Source: Anisodus tanguticus
Lineage: Eukaryota > Streptophyta > Magnoliopsida > Solanales > Solanaceae
DNA: 64,000 nt
NCBI GenBank assembly: GCA_034509755.1
Contig: CM067549.1
Location: 50,121,052 to 50,185,051 of the forward strand
Direction: 5' to 3'
Shown here: positions 48,099 to 60,231 of the stretch, one piece after another
Layout of the letters: each line of letters starts with the position of its first letter
Numbering within the stretch: the first letter of the stretch is position 1
Position numbers and translations under genes: made by a program
Notes under the pieces: generated by a model
What the model was told of the DNA's origin: nothing
What the model saw: the letters and a program-made list of their open reading frames with translations, nothing else
The model's database searches: none

Positions 48099-49097
48099 CT
48101 TCATTTTTCCTTCTTTGTTTATTTATTTATCTATTTTTATAATAGTTGATGTAATTGAGGAAGGTGAATTGAATACAACACTTTTGGACAAGTTTAGAAT
48201 TCCAAGCTCACTGGTTGAAACATTTTGATTGTCTGTAACTTTTTGAAATCTTCATTAGTATTCTATGGTGGAAATCTCATTGTCATCCATTGCTTCTATT
48301 GGAAAAAATGCAAAGTTCAAGTCATTTGATGAGTTTTGTAAATACAATGCTGCCAAAAAAGAAGATATAATCCTTGACAACATTATGCTAATTTTTACTA
48401 GTTCAAGCTGTCTAATTATGGTCTTTGTACTTTATGCAGCACTTGCTTCACTGTGTAAGAACTTATTCACCAAATGGTAGATGGCGATCGATGAAAAATA
48501 TAGTGGTAATTATATTTCACTAATCTAGAATATAATGGAAACCCGTTCCTTTTTATCTTCCATGCCATTATTCTAACTCGTCAAATTCACCTAACCAACA
48601 GATCATGTATTGTGTGCTGTTACTACTGAACCAAAGCCCTGCGAACAAAAGCAACGGGTGCAGGTAGAATATTCATCTAGGGTTTTAGCATCTACTCTAT
48701 ATATATATATAAAATGACCTTGTATATACTATAGAGATAGGGGGAGTTTGCTTTGTCCGTCCAACAGCTTAAGTTCTTCCTTATATAACAATAAAGGCAA
48801 CTTTTTGCTCCCAAAGACATGACTATGCATATATTTGCAAATGGGAATATAAAACATCAAACAAGTTCTTCAATGTGATGCACGTTAAATTTCATTCAAC
48901 CAAGTCCAATATCATAGTGTTTTACTACAATGCCGGTGAAATAAAATTTGAACTCAGTCAATAGGGAAAACTTTTTTGTGATTGTACATTCTAATACAAT
49001 GGTTTTACATTACAATTACTTTAAGGTCACTGTCGATAAGGACTAATGCAGTTAAAGCGCCCAACTGATACAGGCTGCATTTACAGAAGAACCATCA
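48099..49097. other. Intergenic between RING pseudogene and 217-aa gene
   Basis: Likely holds the former RING 3' UTR and, on the minus strand, the 3' UTR of the next gene. An open frame at 48265-48480 (FKSFDEFCKYNAAKKEDIIL, then a hydrophobic helix) is not recognised and is probably chance. Confidence 0.35.
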
Positions 49098-52000
49098 TTA
49101 CCCAGTGTTGCTGGAGTTCACTCTGTCCAATTTACGGTCTTTCGTCTGATTCGTTTTCGAGTCAGCGTCGTTTTCCTCATGAGCCGTGAAACCCAAAGAT
49201 AAGTCCAAAGTGCTTTCATTTAAATCTTGTCTTTCTGGAGGTTTATCCTCTGGATCCTGATGTGTAAAAAAGGCAATTAGAAGAAATTCATGCACAATAT
49301 ACTCGCAAAGTTAAAGAACACAACACTAGGAACAAACAAAACGGAACAAAATAAAGATAATAAAGAAGAAACTGCTTGGTTGGTAAAAAAGTATAGTATT
49401 GTTCTCATTTTTGAAGAAAAAAGAGGCGAAAGGGGAAAACTTGTTGGCTTAAAATAGATGAGAACTTCTCAAGATTTTTTTCCGTATATTAAGACAATTC
49501 AAGGAAGCCGTTCAAGTAATTTTCCATGTGTCCTAGGGAGATCTAAAAGTATGGATTATATTTCATAAATGAGGTTTCTTCATCATATCCAGCAACCGAA
49601 AAATTAATTAGTGTTACTTGAAACAGAATCCTCCATCCCTGATTCCCTCCAATCAACTGGAATATCTCTTTTAGGCCCCTCTATTTTTGTCTCTATTTCC
49701 CTCCAACCTGCAGCATTTCTTTCTCTTTACCCGATAGATCGGTAAAGGATGACCAGAACTTCACTTGTCAACATCAAAGTCTTCATTCTGGCACACACTT
49801 CGAAGAAAAGATAAGCCCTCAGCTTCACTGCTACGTAACACACAGCGGAGGAAAAGAGCCAGGGCTTCCAGGGAAGAGGAGGTAAGAGAAGCGTGTTCTC
49901 TGAAGTGACTTCCGGTTCCAGTCAGCATCACGAGTTTTTGAAAGGGGACAGTAGAAACCCCAACTATTGATCCTACCTCCATCTCTTATTTGGCCCCAAA
50001 ATCATCATTAGTTCAAGAAACTTGACAGATGAATCCATTTTCTACTGGCATATTAGGAGGCTTCCATTATTCTCTTGGCGTGTTTGCTATTAAATAAACC
50101 AATTAACACATCCGTTTCTATCCACAACAGGATATAGTTCTTTTAAACAGTTTACTAAAATAGTCTAAGATCAAACAAAAACTTGAGAACACAAAAAGAC
50201 TACAACATGCTCAAAGAATGGAGATAGGAATTATGTTTTCACGAATTGAATAGAACCCAAGTTACACAAACACACAAAATATTAAGCCGCATGAAGTCCA
50301 TTGCTTGATTCAATAGTCAATTAGGTGCCTGTTCTTTTTTCCTTTAGCATTTTCCCTATCAAAGTTCTTCACCTTGGAGAGTGGAAGGTTTTAAAGTACC
50401 TGCTTTTCTTCCATCGGCACATCATTGATGTCAGGTTTTTCATCACAATCATCATCTTGAGATGTTGGCTCCCCCGTATTTGCATCAGCCTCCATTGGTT
50501 TAGCTTCATCCTCATCCTGGTCTGATATCTCATTCTTTTGATCTTCAAGCAGAGAGATCTATCTCAAACATTTTAAAAATGAAAATTATTATCACTTCTT
50601 TTTTTGATAGGGATTAGTGAAAATATGAAAATTATTATCAATTGGCAAACATCAGAACTATTTCGTTTCTGACGTACCAGAAGCAACCCGACTGAGGGAA
50701 AATATACAAAAAACAATTCTGGCAATCTGCAGATTACTCAAGTACAACAACAAGACCAATCAGCTAAAGATACCAGGTGTAATAAGTGATAAGAGTAGTA
50801 TCTACCCTGATCAGTGACGAGTGATGATTACTAACACGGGGAAAGATAAATATTCGAATTCCTAAGGAAAAGAGAGATGAGTTAAGCTTTTTGATCAGAA
50901 AATTGACAAGATCTATGGTCATAATTGGTAGTTGTGACTTAATTTGGCATTGCCTCCTTACATCCACCAACAGGCATAAAAGAAGGTTTATGATCACTGA
51001 TGGAGGACATTTGAAACTAAATAAGTGTTCTCCGCTCAATTGCACAAAATCTATGTCTTTGGAGGTACTAAATAAGGGTCCAGTAGGAAGCAACTAAAAT
51101 GGCGCATGATATAATGGCTTCACCTAGCTGCTAAAGGAAATTCTATAAGTTAAATCATCTTTTCAGGTTTCAAACAACCAATAAAAAGCACATAGGTGCC
51201 CATACACACAAAAACAGGAACATTAATTAAAGGCATCAATCTTTGAACACACTCTCGGTCTCTCTCTCCACTAAGAACAAATTATGGGGGTCTAAGAGTA
51301 CTTCTATTGCTTGGGCCATGTTTTATGGACAAGAGGTAAATGGGCAACTAAGAGGCGGACAAGAGAGAAAGACTGAGGCTTACATACTTGATTTATAATA
51401 AGATGAGACAACAAAGGCGATGCTTCCAGTGGAGATGAAAAGATAGCTTAAAGGTTCTGTCAACAAGAACTTACTTCTTTGTCTGGTAGGTAGCATACAT
51501 TATTAAAAAATGATATAATGATCAATGAGAGATATACCAACACCAGAACCAACTTTCAGATAAAAAAACATGCAGCCTAAGAAGTTCAACGGTTCTATAG
51601 TTCTTACACCTAAATAGCTTGTAATTTCCTAAATCTGACACCAAAATTAGCTTGTGTGCTTAATCAAAAGTCCCATAGCCATACCATTTGATGTCAGATC
51701 TACATGATACATAAGACAGATCCGTCAACCTTACTCTCCAAACAATCAAATCAATTTCTCCACTTCTTTCCAAAAACCCAACCACTATTATCTATACATT
51801 ATTTTCAAATTCCTATTTCAATAAAGTTTTACAATATATTACACCGAAAAATGTCAGCATAGTTTAATTGGTTGTAGCAGGCTACTTACCTTATTTTCTA
51901 GGTTCAGTGCCTTGCTTTCAAGTAACTAGATAGTGTAAAAACGCTCTCAATGTATAAAACTTAAACTTGTGTTTAAGCCCAAATAGTTATCCCCTAATTA

Positions 52001-52841
52001 AGTGGTGGAACGATGTTACCATTATCAAAAACAAAAGTGGTGGAACGACTAATAATTACAATAAATTTGTGAATATTCACAAGCAAGGTGATTAAAAGTG
52101 CATAATTCAATTAATTGAAGGATGAATATGCTTAGTCAGATATCATAGGAACAAAATCAAAATTTATCAATAATCAAGGGACCAAAAGTGCTATTAACAC
52201 TTAAATTATCGGAATATTCTTGAATTACAGTAAATTTGTGAATATTCACAAGCAAGGCATCAAAAGCTCACAATATGCTTAGACAAATATCATAGGGACT
52301 AAAATCAATATTTATCCATAATTAACGGACCAAAAGTTCTATTAACACTTATATTACCGGAATATACTTGAATTACAATGAATTTGTGAATATTCACAAG
52401 TAAGGCATCAAAAGCGCACAATTTGCTTAGCCAGTTATCACAGGGACTAAAACCAACATTTATCAATAATTAAAGGATCAAAAGTGCTATTAACACTTAT
52501 ATTACCGGAATATACTTGAATTTACGCTTGCGTGGTTCCTCAATCGAAACGACGTCGTTACTATCGTTGCTCTTCGAATTGCTATCCTTATCAGCACTAC
52601 TACTGTTACTATTATTATTATTGTTACTATTATTTTGACCAACAGTAATTGGAGTCCACTTCAAAAACATGAGATTAGAACCGTTATTATTTCCGTTAAC
52701 TCCGCCGTTAGTTGCCGTGGTCTTTTTAACGGAGCTGACGTTGATCCATTTTTTCTTCCATCTACGAACCGGACCGGTAAATACAATGGTTGGACCGTAT
52801 CTAGTTGATGACCGGCCGAATCTAGCACCTACTCCTTCCAT
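49098..52841 (-). CDS. Conserved plant protein of unknown function with EAR-like motif
   Basis: Three exons on the minus strand: 52841-52506, 50558-50400, 49256-49098 (stop TAA). All junctions are GT-AG in phase 0; the product is 217 residues. Exon 1 begins MEGVGARFGRSSTRYGP and continues FTGPVRRWKKKWI, both highly basic, then Asn/Ser-rich low complexity (about residues 45-95) and EEPRKRKFKYIP at the exon end. Exon 2 is strongly acidic (ISLLEDQKNEISDQDEDEAK ... INDVPMEEK). Exon 3 has LDLSLGF, an LxLxL pattern known in plants as an EAR repression motif that binds TOPLESS co-repressors. I recall plant homologues with this N-terminus but no assigned name. A nuclear regulatory role is inference. 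The start is the first ATG and matches the conserved N-terminus. Confidence 0.8.
49620..49985. other. GC-richer block in intron 2 of the 217-aa gene
   Basis: Base composition rises above the surroundings and a 73-codon open frame crosses it on the minus strand. It resembles plant mitochondrial DNA in texture (for example CCCGATAGATCGGTAAAGG, GTGACTTCCGGTTCCAGTC), so a mitochondrial insertion is possible, but no mitochondrial gene is identified. Confidence 0.25.
52056..52525 (-). repeat. Three tandem units spanning exon 1 end and donor of the 217-aa gene
   Basis: Unit of about 150 bp. On the minus strand each begins AATTCAAGTATATTCCG (last 17 bases of exon 1) followed by the donor region GTAATATAAGTG, then TTTTAGTCCCT and TGTGAATATTCACAAATT. 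The exon-proximal copy holds the real donor (intron from 52505). The second copy keeps an identical exon end and GT (52357-52356); the third has AT instead of GT (52209-52208). Confidence 0.9.
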
Positions 52842-54320
52842 TCACGGTGGTGGATCGGTGGTTAATCGCGGCGGAGTAATTTTTTCCGATCTCGGAATAT
52901 TTTTATTTTATATTTTAAGTATTTTTTTTTATCTCTGAGTATTTATAGTTTCCGCTTTGCGGGAGACGTTTCATGGTTTTTAATCTGTTGGTAGTGATCA
53001 AGTATGTGAAGGTCTATGATAAAGAATTTAGGAGTCATCTCAGCCGTTGATTGATGATATAAACTTTGAGAGTATTTTGAAGATTTATTTTCAAATCCTT
53101 GTTTGGCCATAAAATTTTTACAGATCTTCAAATTCTAAATTCTGACTTTTATTTTTTGGCCAAGATCTATATTTTGACCTTTTCAATTTTTTTAAAAATT
53201 AGCCCAAATTTTTATGTTTTATAAAAATTCCGATTCATTTATGACTCAACTAATTTTATTTACCATGCTCCTTCATTAAAGTCGTATCTATCATGTTTTC
53301 ACAACTAAAACAGTCTATTCTATATGTGTCCAAACAGTAGAAGAAGAAATCTTAGTAAAAATTGTTATGTCAACTGTAGAAATTCGTTGCGAAGAAAAAA
53401 TTAGACTTTTGTTGCTAGTAAGTGTGTTATTAAAGTATTATGTTGTGTATAATTTGAGATTAGCAAGTATTTATATTGTGTATGGTTGAATATTTTGATA
53501 GCTTTTAAAATTTGTGGGTATAAGTAATGTTTCGTGTTTTACAAAATAAAAAGTGAAATGTGTTTTGAAAAATTATGACCAAACACATTTTTAAAATTTT
53601 AAAAACTTCACCTAAATCAAAAATTTCAAAATATTTTTAAAAATTTATGATCAAACGCTAGCTAAACCTCTGATAATTCATTTTAGGAGTAATACTATTT
53701 TATTTTAATATTTTTACTTATTCAACTGTGACAAAGATCCACCAACCATCTCATACTTTTGTTGATTTTGTGTAACATAAACTCACTTTATTATTTTCTT
53801 ACATACTTAATTTAGTACTATTAGTTAACAATTTTATGTAGCATAATCGCGTCATATTAAGTCCTTCTTATTGAACATTTTACTATTGGTTTACTTTATC
53901 ACTTTTTATTTGCAACGATATTAATATTTTTGTGCGTTTGATAAAAAATAAATAGTTTAGGTCTGAAAAAAATGACCAAAATCATAATATGCCGAAGCTT
54001 ATATTTTACGATACGAAAAAAGACACCATTTTAAATTGAAAGCCAGTTTAACAGGTTATTAGGGCTAAAAATTTAAAAATATTGGTCGCACCTATCGAGT
54101 GGTGACCTACCTGTCATTTTTTTTTCTTCTATTCGACCTTTAAGTAAATATGCCATTGATCTTAGTAGTTATCACGTTTTATTTTTTGAGATTTAATTTG
54201 ATCAATCTCGAAGTAAAATTTAAAAAATAATATATTTAAAAGTTACACAAAAAAGTATTATAATTTTTTATATTAATATGTTAAAAGATTAAATTCTAAT
54301 AATATTAATCAAAATTAAAG
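52842..54320. promoter_or_regulatory. Upstream region of the 217-aa gene
   Basis: Upstream DNA of the minus-strand gene; 52875-53015 recurs at 55405-55545 (TATAGTTTC, GCTTTG, GAGACGTTTCATGGTTTTTA, GTGAAGGTCTATGATAA). No TATA box is assigned with confidence. Beyond about 53100 it is AT-rich with a TTTGGCCA...TGACCAAA-type MITE-like stretch (53100-53660) but no clear borders. Confidence 0.45.
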
Positions 54321-55085
54321 TATTTTCACCCTATCGCTGGGAAGGTTCTATGGAGATGTTTGAATGTTAGAGGTGTACTGTGGCATACACTAGGACAATC
54401 AATGATATGTATGATGGAGCCAAGACCAGGGTACGGACAGTAGGATGAGACTCGAAGTTCTTCCCAGTGATGATGGGGCTGCACTAGGGATCAACTCTTA
54501 GCTTATTCCTATTTGCATCGGTGATGGATGTATTGACGCGACAAATCTAATAGGATGTGCCATGATGTATGTTATTCGCAGACGATATAGTCCTGATTGA
54601 TGAGATTCGCAGCGGAGTGAATGTTAAGCTAGATGTTTGGAGACAAACTCTGGAGTCTAAAGGGTTCAGGCTGAGTATGACCAAGACAGAATACTTAGAG
54701 TGCAAGTTCAGTAACGAGAGCGACCTTGAAACAGACGTGGAGGTGAGGCTTGGTACTCACGTCATTCTAAAGAAATGGAGCTTCAAGTACATCGGGTTTA
54801 TTATCCAAGGGAATAGAGAGATTGATGATGATGTCACACATCGTATTGGGGCAGAGGGGATAAAATGGATGCTCACATCTGGAGACTTGTGCGATAAAAA
54901 TGTGCCACCAAAACTTAAAAGGCAAGTTCTATAGGGTGGTGGTTAGACTGACTATGTTGTATGAGGCGGAGTGTTGGCCAATCAAGATTTCACACACCTA
55001 AAAGATGAAAGTTACGGATATGAGTATTTTAAGATGGATGTGTGAGTCACTTTATCTGTCTTACTTTATTTAGACTTGTACTTTA
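54320..55085 (+). mobile_element. RTE-type LINE reverse transcriptase fragment
   Basis: Truncated non-LTR element. Its catalytic motif is in MLFADDIVLIDEIRSG (about 54569), followed by LESKGFRLSMTKTEYLECKF and FKYIGFIIQGNREIDDDVTH, typical of RTE-clade reverse transcriptases of Solanaceae. Upstream (RTVGXDSKFFPVMMGLHQGS-like) and downstream pieces are in other frames with stops. It ends with the tail ATCTCTCAGAAACAGCTGC and an Au-like end (GGGTATGTTGT near 55140-55150). Confidence 0.85.
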
Positions 55086-55194
55086 TCTTGAGCCGAATAT
55101 CTCTCAGAAACAGCTGCTTTACCTATAAGCCATTTCACCGGGTATGTTGTAAAATATTTTCACTCTAAAAGTGAAAGTTTGACGAGTATTATGG

Positions 55195-55407
55195 GATGGG
55201 GAGATTAATATTTCGCAATAAATAGAAAATTTCGTCCTCCTTTACCTCCTTGGCCGCCACTGACACCTCCGCTGTTCACCGCCTTACTCCTCCCCCACTG
55301 CCGCCAACTGACTCAGTTCAAATGGAAGCTCAAAGATTATCTTTTGGGCTTTCCTCCACCATAGCCACTTCACAAATGCAAAACCACAAAAATCCGTTCT
55401 TTCATAT
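55195..55407 (+). pseudogene. Duplicated 5' end of PUR3
   Basis: Matches the DNA at 60085-60300: AATAAATAGAAAATTTC, CTTGGCCGC, GTTCACCGCC, CTCCTCCCCCAC, CAACTGACTCAGTTC and then ATG at 55322 reading MEAQRLSFGLSSTIATSQMQ. It stops matching at about 55407, where the sequence switches to the upstream region of the 217-aa gene. It carries only the leader and first ~30 codons. At codon 9 it has GGG where the PUR3 exon has TAA. Confidence 0.8.
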
Positions 55408-55545
55408 TTTTTCCGATCTCGGATTTTTTTTTTTTAATTTTTAATCTCCGAGTGTTTATAGTTTCTGCTTTGTGAGAGACGTTTCATGGTTTTTAATCTG
55501 TTAGTAGTGATCAAGTGTGTGAAGGTCTATGATAAGGAAGGAGCT
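55405..55545. repeat. Second copy of the 217-aa gene upstream region
   Basis: Direct repeat of 52875-53015 (TTTTTCCGATCTCGG, CGAGTGTTTATAGTTTC, GAGACGTTTCATGGTTTTTA). It joins the PUR3 5' copy with no spacer, which marks a tandem-duplication junction. Confidence 0.85.
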
Positions 55546-56348
55546 ATCTAGAGTTCTAGACCATCGATTATTAGTGATAGATAGACCTCTTTGTAATTTA
55601 TTTTAGTACTAGTACTATTTATAGTGTAATTTGGAGACTTTGATTGCATTATTATTTAGTAAATGGAAAAAGAGTACTTCTTCTATCTCAATTTATTTGT
55701 TATTGTTTGTTGTAAATAAAATTTCAATATTTAAACTTATAAATTTTAATCATAAATTAAGATATAGAAATTTTATTTTTTTGAAATAAAATTTGTATAT
55801 TTAAAAACTATATAAAAAATACTATAAATTACAATAATTAATATTTTTGGCTGAGCCGACCAAATGTGTAATTTATCCCCTTTTATCCTTTATTTTCAAC
55901 AAATATCCCTCTATTCACTTATACCTCTCACGTTCGTTTTTCGATAGTCAAATTATATAGACTTGGTCAATATTTTGAGATGTATTTTTTAATATCATAT
56001 TAATAAGAGAAGGACATGTGTCAAGATCTACCAAAAATAACCTCTCTAGGTTTTCCTATACTCTACTCACCCCAGATCCCACTTTGTAGAATTTCAATAG
56101 GTTATTGTTGTTATTAATACGAGAATAATTGTAACTTATTATATTTTTTATAGGTTACGAACATTTAAATTTTAATATTAAAATACAAGTGATATACTCC
56201 TTCGTCTTAAATTATTTGTTGTCCTTTAAAAAATAGTTGTTTGAAATTATTTGTTATTTTAGAAATTCATGACAAAATTTATTATTCTTTCCCTATTTTA
56301 TTCTTAATAGTAATTATTATTGAAAACCAGAGACACTTCAATTATGTA
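55546..56348. other. AT-rich intergenic DNA
   Basis: No gene. Contains an Au-like SINE tail at about 56030-56115 (CCAGATCCCACTTTGTAGAA to AGGTTATTGTTGTTA). Ends at the target duplication of hAT copy C. Confidence 0.4.
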
Positions 56349-56356
56349 GAGATAAC

Positions 56357-59300
56357 TAGGGCTGGCCAGTGGGCCGGGACGACCCGACCCCGTCCCGACC
56401 CCGCCCCGGTCCCGACCCGACCCCGCTCTAAAAAAAAAAAAAAAAAAAAAAATTAACGGGGCGGGACTCGAACTCGGGACGGGACGATGTCTCGTCCCGC
56501 CGTACCCGAGCCCGCCCCAGTGCCCGCCGGGACCCGAGCCCGCCCCGAGCCCGTCCCGACCCCGACCCCGACCCCGACCTTACCTTTGCAAAAATAGCCG
56601 TTGCACCAACGGCCATTTTAGATTATGGCCGTTGGCCAACGGCCATTTTAGGCCCCCCCCCCCCCCCCCACCCCCCCCCCTACCCCTTAATATTTATTTT
56701 TAACCTATAAGTTATTATATTTACACTTTAACCCAATTTTTCAACTATAAATAACTCATTTTCTCTTCATCTTTCTCACAAATCTTCCTACAATCTCTCT
56801 AATTTCTCAATATATCTCTCTACATTGTTTGCTAAATATTCAATTTTATTAATTCATTTGGGAATTGGGAGTGAAGTTGGCAACTAGCTTGAGGATCTTC
56901 CATCGAGCAAAGTTTCAATTTTCAACCTCTCGATTACACGTCGACGTTACGTCGGCGTTTGGTACATTCGTTCCTTCATTAAATTATTATTGTCTGTTTA
57001 TTTTATTTAGCGCACTTAATTTCATTTACTTTAATTATTTGTTAGCATATAATTAAAATGGAAGGAATTAGAGGTATGTTTAAGGGTAAGGGTAAGACTT
57101 CTTCTAGTAGGGCAATCGTAGGCAAGGGTACTTCTTCTAGTCATCTTATTCCTACACAGATGATTTTGTTGATACTCAACATTTTCCTACAATACCATTA
57201 GATTTAGACGAGGAGTTATTTTCTCGGAACTCAAGAAGACTTTAATTTAGACGATGATCTAGACGATACACCCACTAATATTGATGACAACACGCCCACT
57301 AGTGCACCTTCAACCGAAATACCTCCTATTCCCCCTAGTATGAGACGAGGTCCAAAAAACGACCATTAAAATCGATGCATGGACATTTTTTGATAGGGAC
57401 GTAGAGAATCAAGTAGCCATATGTAAAATTTGTAAAAATGTTTTAAAATTTAAAACTGGAAAAGGTCACGGTGGGACGGGGGTTTAATTAGACATGTAGT
57501 AAGTGCTCATCCAACTAGGTATGCCCAATACCAGGCTTCAAAACCGGGTGCGCAAACGGCGCTCCATCGGGACAAGGTTCACATACGATACTCGTCCCGG
57601 ACCAAGTACGGGTCAAATTAACCCTATGACGGGGGAATTGTAGGCTCTAAATACAACAAACATAGAGATAGGGAAGCAATATCAAAATTAGTTGTTTGTG
57701 GAGGGTTTGCCTTTTTCATTTCCTTCATCTCCCGGTTTTATTCATTACATTAGAGATATATATAATCCTCGCTTTTAACGGTTTTCCTAGGTCAACCGTT
57801 AAGAGAGATGTATTTAAATTTGCGCATGAATATCAACAATATTTACGTTTTTCATTATATCATTTTAATGGCAAAGTATCTATCACGTCGATATAGGTCG
57901 TAGTACTAACGGCCATGATTATTTAACTCGTAACTTGTCATTGGATAGATTATAAATGGTCTATGCAAAAACGTATTTTAGCGTATAGATATATAGATGA
58001 TAGGCACACTTTGGTACTTTTATTGCGAAAATATTTATCAAGTGTGCGATTATTACGGAATTACCGATAAAATTATGACTATTACATTAGATAACGCTTC
58101 TAATAACAATTACGCAATTACAATGTTAAAAAATAGTTTAGCTCCATCTTTTCCGGACCATTTTCATATAAAATGCGCGTGCCATATATATAACTTAATT
58201 GTAAAGGATGGTCTATCACTTTTTGAAGACATTCTTAGTAAAATACAATTTGCTATAAACTTTATTTTTAAAAGTAATAAAGTACAACGTAGAAAAGAAT
58301 ATAAAAAAATTTGTCATGATTGTGGACTACCTTTTAGAAGAATTCCACAAGAAGTATCCACTAGGTGGAATTCTTTATACGAGCAACTACTTGTTGCTTA
58401 TGACTATAAATTACCTATAACTTTATTTTTTAACTCTCATAATAAAAAGCCACTGATATGATTTTAGATAGTGATTGGGAAAAAATTTCCGAACTTATTG
58501 TATTTTTAGAGAAATTTTTTCAAGCAACAAAAGAATTTTCCGGTATATATTATCCTACTATTTCAACTATGTTATTTTATATAACTCTAATATTTTTATT
58601 ACTTAGTGAATATATGGAAAAACCAAATTATAAGGCAAACATTAAAAAAATGTTTGTCAAAATAAAAAAATATTTTATTCCTATTCCTTCTATTTATATT
58701 ATTGGTTCTCAGTATTAAATCCTACTATTAAAATAGACGGTACTAAATCACTAATTGAAACTATTTACGATTGTATAGAAGTACTACCACCTCCAAGTCC
58801 CAAAAATCTAAATCACCCACCACCTATTGAACAAACTAAAGAAGAAGTGTTGAATAGCGTAGAACACCACCGCAAAAATATATATAGATTTTATCAACAA
58901 GAAAATGCTAGTAACGTACTGCTACCATACCATCTTCTTCATCTTCAACACAACCTCACAAAAGACATGCTTTGTTTCGCGGCTAGTATTGAAAGCCTCG
59001 AAAATAGAATGTGCGGCCGTACCTCTACTAACCAAATTAGCGAGTTGGATATTTTTGTTTTGCGGGGTTCTCGTACCGTATCAAGAAGTTATCAATGAAG
59101 ATGGACAAGAAGACTTGCTTTGAAATCGGAGGGGGAATGAGAAGACCTTTCCGACACTTTCAATGATGGCTCGAGATGTTTTGAACATTCAAGCGTCGTC
59201 AACTGCGTCGGAAAGCGCTTTTTCTCGCAGCGATATCAAATAGGAGACCACGGACACTCATTGGCGGAGACGACTTGGAAATTGCGTATTATTCGAGAGA

Positions 59301-59936
59301 TTGGATACGAGCGGAGCGGAGAAGGTGCGGTCAACCGGAGATCAACGAAGAAGATGATGAAAACTACAACGAAATCTTAACCGAAGGTAGTGGAAGCGAC
59401 GTGGATCAATTTGACCAACAAATACCTATTCCAACCGAAGAACCACATGAAATCATCAAGCAATTAGAACAGATTTTTTTTGAAAATGTAATTTTTTTAA
59501 TTGCAATTTTATTATGTAATTTGCAACTTTTGGACAACACCATAAAGTTGCAATTTAGATTTTAGACAATTGTATTTGTATTACAAAAAAATCATATGTC
59601 TATTAAATAATATAAGAGGCACAAAAACAGCCTTGGGATGTTTTTATTACACTATCTTGTTTTATTTATTGAGTTTTTTTTTATACATATGTTATTTAAA
59701 AAAAAAAAAAAAAAAAACCGAAAACCCGAGCCCGCCCCGCCCCGACCCGAGCCCGCCCCGACCCCGCCCCGCCCCGATACCGACGGATCGGGATCGGACG
59801 GACCGGAGCAGTCCCGCCCGCACCCGACCCCGCTAGGCCCGCTAGGCCCGATCCCGACCCCCGGATCGTCCCGCCCCGACCCCGACCCCGCAAGACCCGG
59901 CCCGCCGACCCGAGCCCGGCCCACTGGCCACCCTTA
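56357..59936 (+). mobile_element. hAT transposon, copy C
   Basis: 3580 bp; ends TAGGGCTGGCCAGTGGGCC and, inward, TAAGGGTGGCCAGTGGGCC; perfect 8-bp duplication GAGATAAC (56349-56356 and 59937-59944). C-rich subterminal repeats at 56375-56580 and 59725-59930, poly(A) tracts and a poly(C) tract (about 56653). Sequence is closer to copy A than to B, sharing for instance the same lesion in the BED region (GGTCCAAAAAACGACC). Confidence 0.95.
57058..59505 (+). pseudogene. hAT transposase, copy C (most decayed)
   Basis: Same layout as copies A and B: start MEGIRGMFKGKGKTSS at 57058, BED finger about 57360-57480, catalytic body in pieces (57997-58461, 58458-58718, 58847-59098), hATC region about 59150-59505. 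Many single-base losses, for example near 57110, 57155, 58010, 58450, 58710 and 59125, leave no frame longer than about 155 codons. Confidence 0.9.
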
Positions 59937-59944
59937 GAGATAAC

Positions 59945-60231
59945 ACATAGATAAAATAAATATTAAATAATTTTTTAAATATTTTAAAATATAAATAAAG
60001 ATAAAATAGTTAAAATATCTCTTAATTAAGTATTTTTTGAAGAGTAGGTAACACAGACGCAAAATTTGGACGGAGGGAGTATTTTGCAAATAAATACAGA
60101 AGATTTCCCTCTCCCTTACTTCTCTTGGCCGCACCACCACTTCCCGCCTTCCTCCTCCGCCACTTCCGCCGTTCACCGCCGTACTCCTCCCCCACCTCTG
60201 CCGTTCACCGCCGTCAACTGACTCAGTTCCA
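59945..60231 (+). promoter_or_regulatory. PUR3 upstream region and leader
   Basis: AT-rich to about 60080, then a C-rich leader (CGCCTTCCTCCTCCGCCAC, repeated GCCGTTCACCGCCGT at about 60168 and 60201). The copy at 55195-55407 has one GTTCACCGCC repeat fewer. hAT copy C sits immediately upstream, so the promoter has been pushed 3.6 kb away from older flanking DNA. Confidence 0.5.

Noticed and set aside
48265..48480. 71-codon frame with a hydrophobic helix
   Set aside because: No recognisable family, AT-rich codons and no neighbouring exons; probably chance.
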